From contig NZ_CP142422.1 in assembly GCF_035974275.1 (NCBI RefSeq), positions 496,001 through 560,000 of the forward strand: DNA of 64,000 nt. The letters are read 5' to 3'. This document shows, one piece after another, positions 1-6,863 of this stretch. Under the pieces are notes generated by a model. That model saw only the letters and a program-made list of their open reading frames with translations. It was not told the origin of the DNA and did not search any database. Position 1 is the first letter of the stretch, and the number at the start of each line of letters is the position of its first letter. The position numbers and the translations under genes are program-made. The DNA comes from Chryseobacterium sp. MYb264 (GTDB lineage Bacteria; Bacteroidota; Bacteroidia; Flavobacteriales; Weeksellaceae).

Positions 1-702
1 GAAGGTAATTTTTTCTATCCCGGTTTAGATGTTGGGTATAACTTTAATGAAAACAATAAGGTATACGGAAATGTTTCTAAAGTTCATCGCGTTCCTACGT
101 TTACCGATCTTTATTACTCAAGCAATACAGAAAAAGGGAATGAGTCATTAGTTCCTGAAAATGCCGTGTATGCGGAAGTTGGTTATCAATATCAAACCAA
201 GAACCTTTTAGCAAAAGTAAGCGGATTTTTAAGAAGCTCTAATAATTCTATCGACTGGATGAAAATGACGATCGATGATCCTATTTGGTATGCTCAAAAC
301 GTTGGCGATATCGAGACGAAAGGAGTCGAAGTAGAGGTGAATCATCAGTTGATGAGCTGGTTGAAATATTCATTAGGATATACTTATTTAGATAATGATT
401 TTAAGCAACCTAAAGATTTTGTTTCAAGATATACTTTAGATAATTTGAAACATCAGATTGTAGCAAAATTGCAGACGACTTTCCTGAAACATTTTACCAA
501 TGAAGTGGTTTATCGATATAATGACAGACTGAACCAATCGAGTTATAATCTGGTGGATGAAAAGCTGACTTTCAATCAAAAAGATTTTTCGGTTTACGTT
601 TTAATTAACAATTTAACGAATACAAAATATTCCGAAGCGTTTGGTGTGAAAATGCCGCAAAGGTGGTTTCATATTGGCTTTACGTACAATATTCAATATT
701 AA
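1..702 (+). CDS. TonB-dependent outer-membrane receptor, C-terminal part (5' end outside window)
   Basis: The frame is open from base 1 to the stop at 702, so only the last ~233 residues of the barrel are present; the plug and TonB box lie upstream. Visible are alternating amphipathic strands, an RVPTFTDLYY block typical of TonB-dependent transporters of the BtuB/CirA type, and a final strand (RWFHIGFTYNIQY) ending in aromatic residues, as needed for barrel insertion by BAM. Such receptors import cobalamin, iron chelates or similar ligands across the outer membrane. The ligand cannot be told from this piece. A DUF2490 gene follows in the same direction with its own promoter-like element. Confidence 0.85.
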   Translation, partial: EGNFFYPGLDVGYNFNENNKVYGNVSKVHRVPTFTDLYYSSNTEKGNESLVPENAVYAEVGYQYQTKNLLAKVSGFLRSSNNSIDWMKMTIDDPIWYAQNVGDIETKGVEVEVNHQLMSWLKYSLGYTYLDNDFKQPKDFVSRYTLDNLKHQIVAKLQTTFLKHFTNEVVYRYNDRLNQSSYNLVDEKLTFNQKDFSVYVLINNLTNTKYSEAFGVKMPQRWFHIGFTYNIQY

Positions 703-757
703 ATTAATGTTAATTGAGAATGAATTAAAGTTAATATTACGAAATTGTTAATTCAAT

Positions 758-765
758 TACATTTG
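758..765 (+). promoter_or_regulatory. -7 element of the DUF2490 gene
   Basis: TACATTTG matches the Bacteroidota TAnnTTTG -7 consensus and lies 13 bp before the ATG at 779, giving a very short leader. No convincing -33 TTG at the usual distance. Confidence 0.45.
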
Positions 766-778
766 CAAAAATTTTTTA

Positions 779-1495
779 ATGAAACTGTTTGTAAGTCTTG
801 GTTTACTTTTAAGTGTTACATTTTTTAAAGCTCAGGAACATATTTCCAGCTTCAATGCCCTGACGGTTACTTACAAATTTCATCCAAAATTTTTCCTTTT
901 CGCAGAAGGTCAGATGAGAGGAATTGAAGAATATTCTTACCCTGATTATTACGAAATAAAAGGAGGTTTAGGATATAATCTTACCAAAAATCACAAACCG
1001 TTCGTTGGTTTGGGAAGATATGCAACTTATAAAGATCACGCTATCAATAAAGAAGAATTTCGAGTTTGGCTTCAGGATGTGATTGATTTCAAAAAAGGAA
1101 TTGTAAAGTTTGAAAACAGATTTCGTGTTGAAAAATCATGGTTTTATGAACCTCAGACCGATAAAAGTTCTGAGAGAATGCGTTACCGTTATCGTTTGAA
1201 TATTTCGGTTCCTTTAAATTCCAAGAAAATCGGGCCGGGAACTCTTTTTGCCAATGCGTATGACGAAATGTTTGTGGTAACACCTACAAAACCAGCATTC
1301 GCAAGAAATAGGGTTTATGGAGGTTTAGGGTATCAAATCGATGAAAACTTCGGTATTTTAGGCGGTTATCTTTGGCAAAGAGAATTTGAGGCAAAAGGCA
1401 ATAAAAACGTACATTTTGTATACCTTGCTTTAAACATCAATATTGACGATACAAATCCTCCTGCCAAAACCTACCATTTCCCTGGAGCAGATTAA
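779..1495 (+). CDS. DUF2490 family outer-membrane-like protein
   Basis: 238 residues. The first ~18 are a Sec signal peptide ending in FKAQ, and the rest is a run of alternating polar/aromatic strands resembling a small porin-like barrel. The pattern (FNALTVTYKF, RYRYRLNISVPL, RVYGGLGYQI) fits the DUF2490 family, which is common next to TonB receptors in Flavobacteriia and has no established function. The protein is probably in the outer membrane, based on signal plus strand pattern only. Its stop codon overlaps that of the convergent HD gene (TTAA at 1492-1495), so there is no room for a terminator between the two genes. Confidence 0.75.
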   Translation: MKLFVSLGLLLSVTFFKAQEHISSFNALTVTYKFHPKFFLFAEGQMRGIEEYSYPDYYEIKGGLGYNLTKNHKPFVGLGRYATYKDHAINKEEFRVWLQDVIDFKKGIVKFENRFRVEKSWFYEPQTDKSSERMRYRYRLNISVPLNSKKIGPGTLFANAYDEMFVVTPTKPAFARNRVYGGLGYQIDENFGILGGYLWQREFEAKGNKNVHFVYLALNINIDDTNPPAKTYHFPGAD

Positions 1496-1938
1496 TATTT
1501 GTCAATCAAATAATGATAAGCTTTCAGGTATTTGTTGAATCTTTTAATGTCCTTGGGAATCAGTTCTCCGGTCACTCTTCGAAGATCCATATTGTCACGA
1601 AGGTCATTTAACTTTACGGCAACGGCCAGAGGTGATCTTTCGGTCCTTCTGACAAACTCATCGTAGCTTTCATCTGGGTCAAATTTTGTTAAACAGCTGA
1701 TTGCGAAAACAATATACTCCGGAAAACCTTCGTTTCTCAGAAAATCCAGACTGAATTCAACAGGATGATCTTCCACCACATCATGCAAAACCCCGACAAT
1801 TTTTTCGTCCATCGTTTTACCATATTCCATAACTCTCATTACGTGAGCAATATATGGCGCATGGTATTTGTCTTTCTGACCTTTATGTGCCTTATCGGCA
1901 ATTTTTATAGCTTTATTTAGTAATTCTTCTTTTGTCAT
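1492..1938 (-). CDS. HD-domain phosphohydrolase (RelA/SpoT-like HD fold)
   Basis: 148 residues from the ATG at 1938. A further in-frame ATG at 1977 would add 13 hydrophobic residues with no homology-like character, so I prefer the internal start (MTKEELL). It has the HD signature HDVVEDHP near residue 65 and an upstream conserved His in the YIAHVMRV block, the metal-binding pattern of the HD superfamily. Small stand-alone proteins of this kind resemble the hydrolase half of RelA/SpoT (ppGpp hydrolase, MESH1-like), but substrate specificity cannot be assigned. There is no synthetase domain. The gene is monocistronic and convergent with the DUF2490 gene. Confidence 0.75.
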   Translation of the reverse strand: MTKEELLNKAIKIADKAHKGQKDKYHAPYIAHVMRVMEYGKTMDEKIVGVLHDVVEDHPVEFSLDFLRNEGFPEYIVFAISCLTKFDPDESYDEFVRRTERSPLAVAVKLNDLRDNMDLRRVTGELIPKDIKRFNKYLKAYHYLIDKY

Positions 1939-2110
1939 CCCATTTTGGAAATAGAGTACAAAAATAAAAAATGCCACAACATTTTGAAGATTTTTTTCAC
2001 GAATTATTTTACATAATATTCATGTTTTGTTTCATCTTGCTTCTCAAGCATTTTAAATGATATTTTTAAGTTTTTTTTAATGAATAAAATAAATTTCAAT
2101 TATATCAAAA

Positions 2111-2134
2111 GAAAAAGCCCCAAAATTTGAGGCT
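2111..2134 (-). terminator. Intrinsic terminator of the yegP gene
   Basis: AGCC-C-CAAA paired with TTTG-A-GGCT, followed on the minus strand by a T-rich run, 12 bp after the yegP stop codon. Confidence 0.65.
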
Positions 2135-2145
2135 GTATTTATCAA

Positions 2146-2481
2146 TTAATTATTTGTTTCATCTTCTACATAAGCATTTGGAGCATTATTTTTTACTGAA
2201 TCAATGCCGTTTTCCATTCCATTATCAGATTCGTACATTTGGCTGGTTCCGATAATTTGCCCGTTAGATGCTTTTAAGCTGAAGAAACAACGGTTATCTT
2301 TTGCTTTATTTCTTTCAAATTTTGAGTCGTCCTGTGAATTTTTCTTTACAGACTCAATTCCTTTCTGACATGATACTTTCGTACTGTAGCCCTGACTGGT
2401 AAGAATGACCTGGCCGTTGCCTGCTTTCAGATTAAATTGATAATCGTCGTTGGTTCTTTTGGAGATAATAAATTTTCCCAT
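2146..2481 (-). CDS. YegP family protein (two DUF1508 repeats)
   Basis: 111 residues made of two ~50-residue DUF1508 repeats, roughly 1-50 and 58-105. Each contains a core of the form F.LKA.NGQ.I..SQ.Y followed by ..GI.SVK (LKAGNGQVILTSQGYS and LKASNGQIIGTSQMYE). This tandem arrangement is typical of YegP, a small soluble protein of unknown function. There is no signal peptide. The tail is acidic (EDETNN). It is monocistronic, with a hairpin terminator just downstream. Confidence 0.85.
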   Translation of the reverse strand: MGKFIISKRTNDDYQFNLKAGNGQVILTSQGYSTKVSCQKGIESVKKNSQDDSKFERNKAKDNRCFFSLKASNGQIIGTSQMYESDNGMENGIDSVKNNAPNAYVEDETNN

Positions 2482-2710
2482 GGTTCGTATATGAGATTTT
2501 ATGATTTAGTTTTCCATAAAAATAATAAATTTTATTTTAAGTTTCCTACAGGTTCGGCTTTTAGTCAAAAGAAATCAACTGTTTTATAATTCGGCGCTTA
2601 GAGATTTCTTTTAAGATTTTCGGGAAATAAAGTGTTCGTGTGAAAATAAACAAAGGAGTGTCTGGTTTCTTATCATGTTTTCTTTTTGAATCTACCTTGA
2701 AAACTTCTAA

Positions 2711-2819
2711 GTGTCTAAATATCAGTATGTCGGGAAAGCCCCGATGCATAAGTATTCAGTGATGCTATAGCTCTGAAAGGGCTAAATAATTTAAAGAAAA
2801 TTTCAAAGATAAAATGGTA
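2711..2819 (-). repeat. Dispersed ~109-bp repeat, copy 1
   Basis: Read on the minus strand this aligns almost without gaps to 34120-34228. Shared blocks include ATTTTATCTTTGAAATT at one end, CATCGGG...CCCGAC in the middle and TACTGATATTTA at the other end. The CGGG/CCCG block forms a small hairpin in both copies with different loop bases. Confidence 0.65.
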
Positions 2820-2862
2820 GTCATACTCCATATAATTTTCTGACTTAAAGAGGACTGAAAAT

Positions 2863-2893
2863 CAAAAACGCCCCAAAAATTGAGACGTTTTGA
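2863..2893 (-). terminator. Terminator of the fad operon
   Basis: AAAACG / CGTTTT hairpin with a T-rich 3' side on the minus strand, about 20 bp downstream of the fadE stop codon. Confidence 0.55.
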
Positions 2894-2914
2894 AATCAAA
2901 TTTATTTAATGAGC

Positions 2915-4693
2915 TTAATATGCTCCTTTTTCAATATAATGCGCAGCCACTTTTTCAGTTAAAGCCACAACATTCGGGTTGTTTGTATATTTTGTAAATC
3001 TTCTTAAACCTGAAAGCATCATTCTTTGCTCATCACCTTCAGCGAAAGAAACAATTCCTTCTTTTGCAGAAGTAATGATTTTTTCAACTGCTTTATAAAG
3101 ATTTAACTGAGCCATTGCCGCTTCCACAGAATCCGCAGAGAAGTGTTTTTCTGCTCTTAAAACTGCTGATTCTGCCATGTAGATCTGATTAAGAATTTCA
3201 GAAGCATTCAGTAATAAATGTTGCTGTTTCTCAATGTCCATCATATATTTTTGAAGTGCAGCACCTGAAACCATTAAGAAAACTTTCTTAAGATTGGCGA
3301 TTATTGCTTTTTCTTCACTCATCAATTCAGAATAATCAGGAACTTCAAATGATGGAATTCCCATTAGTTCTTTGCTGATCGCCATTGCCGGAGATAATAA
3401 ATCTAATTCTCCCTTCATGGCTCTTTTAATCAGCATTCCAACCGCAAGAAGTCTGTTGATTTCATTGGTTCCTTCATAGATTCTACCGATTCTGGCATCT
3501 CTCCAAGCAGATTCCATCGGTGTATCTTCTGAGAATCCCATTCCACCATAAATCTGGATTCCTTCATCAGCGGTATTTTGCGTAAGATCTGAAACGAAAA
3601 CTTTAAGAATTGAAGCTTCTACAGCGAACTCTTCAACACCTTTTAATTCGGCTTGTTGATGATCCATTCCGCCTGCAACCAATTCTGCAATTTTATCTTC
3701 AACATTTTTTGCTAAACGGTAAGATCCAGCTTCACTTACGAAAACTCCGGTTGACATTTCAGCAATTTTCTTTCTGATGGCTCCGAAAGTTGAAATTGAA
3801 ACTCCAAATTGCTTTCTTTCGTTTGAATATTGAATAGAATGGTTTAAAATTCTTCTTTGTCCGTCAAGGTTTGCAGCAGCTAATTTGATTCTTCCGACAT
3901 TTAAAGCATTCAAAGCGATTTTGAAACCGTTGTTTCTTTCGCCCAGCATATTTTCAACAGGAATTTTCATATCATTGAAGAAAACCTGACGCGTAGAAGA
4001 CGAACGAATTCCCAATTTATGCTCTTCTTCACCAAATGATAAGCTGTTCGGATCTTCTAATTCAGAACGGTTGATCACAAAACCTGTGATGTTTTTGTCA
4101 TCATCGATTTTTGCAAACAAAGTAAATGTATCCGCAAAACCTGCATTGGAAATCCACATTTTCTGTCCGTTGATGATGTAATGTTTTCCGTCTTCAGATA
4201 GTTTTGCTCTTGTTTTTCCTGAATTAGCATCAGAACCTGCATCCGGTTCAGTCAAACAATAAGCCCCAAATTTTGTTCCTGCCGCTAAATCCGGAAGGTA
4301 TTTCTTTTTTAATTCTTCACTTCCATAAAGTAGAGTGGGAAGCGTTCCGATTCCTGTATGTGCTCCATAAGCGGTTGCTAAAGATCCGTTTCCTCCTGAA
4401 ACATAATCACAAGCCAGCATTGTGCTCACGAATCCCATTCCAAGACCTCCATATTCTTCTGGAACTGTGATTCCTAATAACCCCATTTCGCCAAGCTGAC
4501 GCATTTTTTCTTCCGTTAACGCATAATCTTTTTTCTCAAAACGATCGTGCTGCGGAATAACTTCTCTATCTATAAATTCTTTCGCAGAATCGCGAAGCAT
4601 TCTTTGTTCTTCACTCAGTTCTTCCAAACTGAAAATTTCGTTTGCAGGAATTTCTTTGATTAAAAATTCTCCACCTTTTACTATATTTCCCAT
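2915..4693 (-). CDS. fadE: Acyl-CoA dehydrogenase, FadE (long VLCAD/FadE form)
   Basis: 592 residues, about 200 longer than ordinary acyl-CoA dehydrogenases. The N-terminal and middle ACAD domains (LTEPDAGSDA, KMWISNAG) are followed by the C-terminal domain with the catalytic-base motif YEGTNEI near residue 410, then a ~180-residue helical extension like that of B. subtilis FadE and mitochondrial VLCAD. It catalyses the FAD-dependent first step of beta-oxidation, acyl-CoA to trans-2-enoyl-CoA. It is the last gene of a leftward marR-fadN-fadA-fadE operon, the same enzyme set as B. subtilis fadNAE. The 122-bp gap upstream carries a hairpin and the end of a four-helix-bundle gene. Confidence 0.93.
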   Translation of the reverse strand: MGNIVKGGEFLIKEIPANEIFSLEELSEEQRMLRDSAKEFIDREVIPQHDRFEKKDYALTEEKMRQLGEMGLLGITVPEEYGGLGMGFVSTMLACDYVSGGNGSLATAYGAHTGIGTLPTLLYGSEELKKKYLPDLAAGTKFGAYCLTEPDAGSDANSGKTRAKLSEDGKHYIINGQKMWISNAGFADTFTLFAKIDDDKNITGFVINRSELEDPNSLSFGEEEHKLGIRSSSTRQVFFNDMKIPVENMLGERNNGFKIALNALNVGRIKLAAANLDGQRRILNHSIQYSNERKQFGVSISTFGAIRKKIAEMSTGVFVSEAGSYRLAKNVEDKIAELVAGGMDHQQAELKGVEEFAVEASILKVFVSDLTQNTADEGIQIYGGMGFSEDTPMESAWRDARIGRIYEGTNEINRLLAVGMLIKRAMKGELDLLSPAMAISKELMGIPSFEVPDYSELMSEEKAIIANLKKVFLMVSGAALQKYMMDIEKQQHLLLNASEILNQIYMAESAVLRAEKHFSADSVEAAMAQLNLYKAVEKIITSAKEGIVSFAEGDEQRMMLSGLRRFTKYTNNPNVVALTEKVAAHYIEKGAY

Positions 4694-4734
4694 TTAATAT
4701 TTGATTTTTTTTTCTTATTTTTTTTTAGACTATT

Positions 4735-4818
4735 TAGATAATAGACGGATTGAGGATAGACTTTTTAGTTCCCTATAAAAATCAATGGATCGTCTATTTT
4801 CTATCAATCTATTATCTA
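4735..4818. repeat. AT-rich inverted repeat between fadE and four-helix gene 1
   Basis: TAGATAATAGA (4735-4745) is the exact inverse of TCTATTATCTA (4808-4818), with further ATAGAC/GTCTAT words inside. The distal arm ends on the stop codon of the four-helix gene. Related words recur on the other side of that gene (5207-5233). Confidence 0.6.
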
Positions 4819-5193
4819 TTTATCTGGTTTGTTAAGCATATTTTGAAATACCATTGTTGCCCTTTGAAATTCTTCAATTTTAATTTCAAAGAATTCACAT
4901 TTTTCATCAGATAAATATTTTCTATGATTTGCTAACAATATTTGTGTTTGCAATTCAAACGATGAACCTAAAGAAATATCTAAAAAATGACTAAAAGACT
5001 TATTTGTTCTACTTGAACCTTCGGCTATATTTGAAGGAATGGAGATTGAGCATCGATCTATTTGACTTTTCAAACCATACTTTTCATAAGTTGGAAATGT
5101 ATCGGTAAGGTCTAACGTGTGCCTTGATATTTCCATACCCATTTGCCAAATTTTAAGCTTTTTAAAATTGTGTCTTTTAAAATCATTCATCAT
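4816..5193 (-). CDS. Four-helix-bundle protein (S23 / 23S rRNA intervening-sequence protein family), copy 1
   Basis: 125 residues, starting MMNDF (either Met is possible). Family motifs: FKKLKIWQMGMEIS at the N-terminus, DRCSISIPSNIAEGSSR and SFSHFLDISLGSSFELQTQI. This is the PF05635/TIGR02436 family, whose members are encoded inside 23S rRNA intervening sequences and form helical-bundle pentamers; the Avd accessory protein of diversity-generating retroelements belongs to the same fold. Cellular function is unproven. The gene sits in operon orientation between fadA and fadE, which have no functional reason to host it, and is flanked by inverted-repeat words. This suggests insertion of a small element. 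Confidence 0.88.
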   Translation of the reverse strand: MMNDFKRHNFKKLKIWQMGMEISRHTLDLTDTFPTYEKYGLKSQIDRCSISIPSNIAEGSSRTNKSFSHFLDISLGSSFELQTQILLANHRKYLSDEKCEFFEIKIEEFQRATMVFQNMLNKPDK

Positions 5194-5243
5194 TTCCTGT
5201 ATGTTTCTAATCTATAATCTATCTGTCTATTCTCTTTTCGTCT

Positions 5244-6422
5244 TTAAAGCAATTCAAATATACTCGCTGCTCCCTGTCCTGTTCCAACACACATAGAAAC
5301 CATTCCGTATTTGTTTCCGCGTTTTCTCATTTCGTCAAGAAGCTGAACGGTTAATTTTGTTCCGGTACATCCAAGTGGGTGACCAAGAGCGATTGCTCCT
5401 CCGTTTACATTTAAAATATCAGGATTTAATCCTAATTCTTTTTTAATAGCAACAGATTGAGAAGCAAAAGCTTCGTTTAATTCGATTAATTCAATATCTT
5501 TTAATTCTAATCCGGCTTGTTTCAACGCTTTTGGAATCGCATAAATCGGTCCCATTCCCATGATTCTTGGTTCAAGTCCTGCAGCTGCATAAGCGACTAA
5601 TCTTGCTTCAGGTTGCAATCCTAATTCTTTTACCATTTCTTCGCTCATGACCATCACGAAAGCTGCTCCGTCACTCATCTGAGAAGAGTTTCCGGCTGTT
5701 ACACTTCCTCCGTTAGCGAAAACCGGTCTTAATTTAGCCAAACCAGCCAAAGATGTATCTGCTCTTGGGCCTTCATCAACAGAGAAATCAAACTTTTTAG
5801 TCTGCATTTTCTGATTTTCATCCAAGAAATTATATTCAACAGGAATCGGAACAATCTGATTCGCAAATTTACCTTCCTGATTCGCTTTTAAAGCTTTCAT
5901 GTGAGATTCAAAAGCAAACTGATCCTGTTCTTCTCTGGTAATATTGTATTGTTTTGCAACTTCTTCTGCCGTGTAACCCATTCCCCAATAATAATCAGGG
6001 TTTGTTTTGGCGATATCTGTTTCCGGAACCGGTTTGTAACCACCCATCGGAATATAAGACATTGATTCTGTACCTCCTGCAATAATACAATCAGCCATTC
6101 CTGCCTGAATTTTTGCAGAAGCAATCGCAATCGCCTCACTTCCTGATGCACAATATCTGTTAACAGTAACTCCGGGAACTTTGTCTGTATTTAAACCCAT
6201 CAGGGAAATCAAACGAGCCACATTTAAGCCTTGTTCAGCTTCCGGCATTGCGTTTCCTACGATAAGGTCATCGATTCTGTTTTTGTCTAATTGCGGAAGT
6301 TCAGCCATTAATTTTTCAATTACGGTTGCCGCCATTACATCGGGTCTTGTAAATCTTAAACTCCCTTTTGGAGCTTTTCCAACGGCAGTTCTGAAACCCT
6401 TTACTATATATGCTGTTTTCAT
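5244..6422 (-). CDS. fadA: Acetyl-CoA acyltransferase (3-ketoacyl-CoA thiolase) FadA
   Basis: 392 residues, the normal thiolase length. The nucleophilic Cys91 lies in NRYCASGSEAI. The C-terminal active-site blocks NEAFASQS, GGAIALGHPLGCTGTK and CVGTGQGAASIFE are all intact. It carries out the thiolytic last step of beta-oxidation, releasing acetyl-CoA. It lies between fadN and fadE in the operon, but both junctions are widened by a four-helix-bundle gene with flanking inverted-repeat words; a bare fadN-fadA or fadA-fadE junction would normally be short. Confidence 0.95.
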   Translation of the reverse strand: MKTAYIVKGFRTAVGKAPKGSLRFTRPDVMAATVIEKLMAELPQLDKNRIDDLIVGNAMPEAEQGLNVARLISLMGLNTDKVPGVTVNRYCASGSEAIAIASAKIQAGMADCIIAGGTESMSYIPMGGYKPVPETDIAKTNPDYYWGMGYTAEEVAKQYNITREEQDQFAFESHMKALKANQEGKFANQIVPIPVEYNFLDENQKMQTKKFDFSVDEGPRADTSLAGLAKLRPVFANGGSVTAGNSSQMSDGAAFVMVMSEEMVKELGLQPEARLVAYAAAGLEPRIMGMGPIYAIPKALKQAGLELKDIELIELNEAFASQSVAIKKELGLNPDILNVNGGAIALGHPLGCTGTKLTVQLLDEMRKRGNKYGMVSMCVGTGQGAASIFELL

Positions 6423-6428
6423 TTAGTT

Positions 6429-6454
6429 GTATTAATGTATTTACGTAAAATGTA
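6429..6454. repeat. Left inverted-word arm of four-helix cassette 2
   Basis: GTATTAATGTATTTAC (6429-6444) and GTAAAATGTA (6445-6454) both recur inverted on the other side of the four-helix gene. Confidence 0.6.
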
Positions 6455-6470
6455 TTTATGATTAAAATGT

Positions 6471-6824
6471 TTAAGTATTAAATTTCTGCTTCAATTTTGC
6501 CAACATATTTTGTATATGCTTTATTTCAGAATAAATAATATTAAAATCATCATTTTTAAAGAATCCCAAATCGTTAGCAATTAAGATTTGAGTTTCAAAT
6601 TCGAATGAAGAGCCTAATGCAATATTCAGAAAATGTGAAAATTGAGCGTTTGTATCTCGTCCTGCACCTTCAGAAATATTAGAAGGGATTGAATATAGAC
6701 TCCTTCTTGATTGTGAAGTCAATCCAAACATTTCATCTTTTGGAAAATTATTAGAAGCCAAGTAAAATATTTTACAAAGTTTCATCGATTTTGTCCAAAC
6801 TTCTAAATCTCTAAAGTTGTGCAT
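6471..6824 (-). CDS. Four-helix-bundle protein (S23 / intervening-sequence protein family), copy 2
   Basis: 117 residues. Motifs match copy 1: FRDLEVWTKSMKLC, SRRSLYSIPSNISEGAGRD and QFSHFLNIALGSSFEFETQI. The two copies are clearly diverged, so this is not a recent tandem duplication. The gene lies in operon orientation between fadN and fadA. Both flanks carry matching inverted words: GTATTAATGTATTTAC at 6429 against GTTAATACATTAATAC at 6826, and GTAAAATGTA at 6445 against TACATTTTAC at 6846. Function is unknown; see copy 1 for the family background. Confidence 0.88.
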   Translation of the reverse strand: MHNFRDLEVWTKSMKLCKIFYLASNNFPKDEMFGLTSQSRRSLYSIPSNISEGAGRDTNAQFSHFLNIALGSSFEFETQILIANDLGFFKNDDFNIIYSEIKHIQNMLAKLKQKFNT

Positions 6825-6825
6825 C

Positions 6826-6855
6826 GTTAATACATTAATACTTTTTACATTTTAC
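6826..6855. repeat. Right inverted-word arm of four-helix cassette 2
   Basis: GTTAATACATTAATAC (6826-6841; 15 of 16 match the inverse of 6429-6444) and TACATTTTAC (6846-6855; exact inverse of 6445-6454). The words occur in the order A-B ... A'-B', so both pairs cannot nest in one simple stem. Confidence 0.6.
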
Positions 6856-6863
6856 AGAAAAAT

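Larger units (their letters stand above)
2482..2914. other. Non-coding gap with a dispersed repeat
   Basis: No convincing gene. It contains a 10-bp inverted repeat (2567-2576 with 2603-2612), a ~109-bp dispersed repeat copy (2711-2819) and the fadE terminator (2863-2893). An open frame at 2561-2749 overlaps the repeat and looks spurious. Confidence 0.6.

Noticed and set aside
2561..2749. 62-residue open frame on the minus strand
   Set aside because: Overlaps the dispersed repeat, has unusual composition and no family pattern; treated as chance.
4816..5193. Ribosomal protein S23 by name
   Set aside because: The 'S23' label is historical; the protein is an intervening-sequence four-helix-bundle protein and not part of the ribosome.
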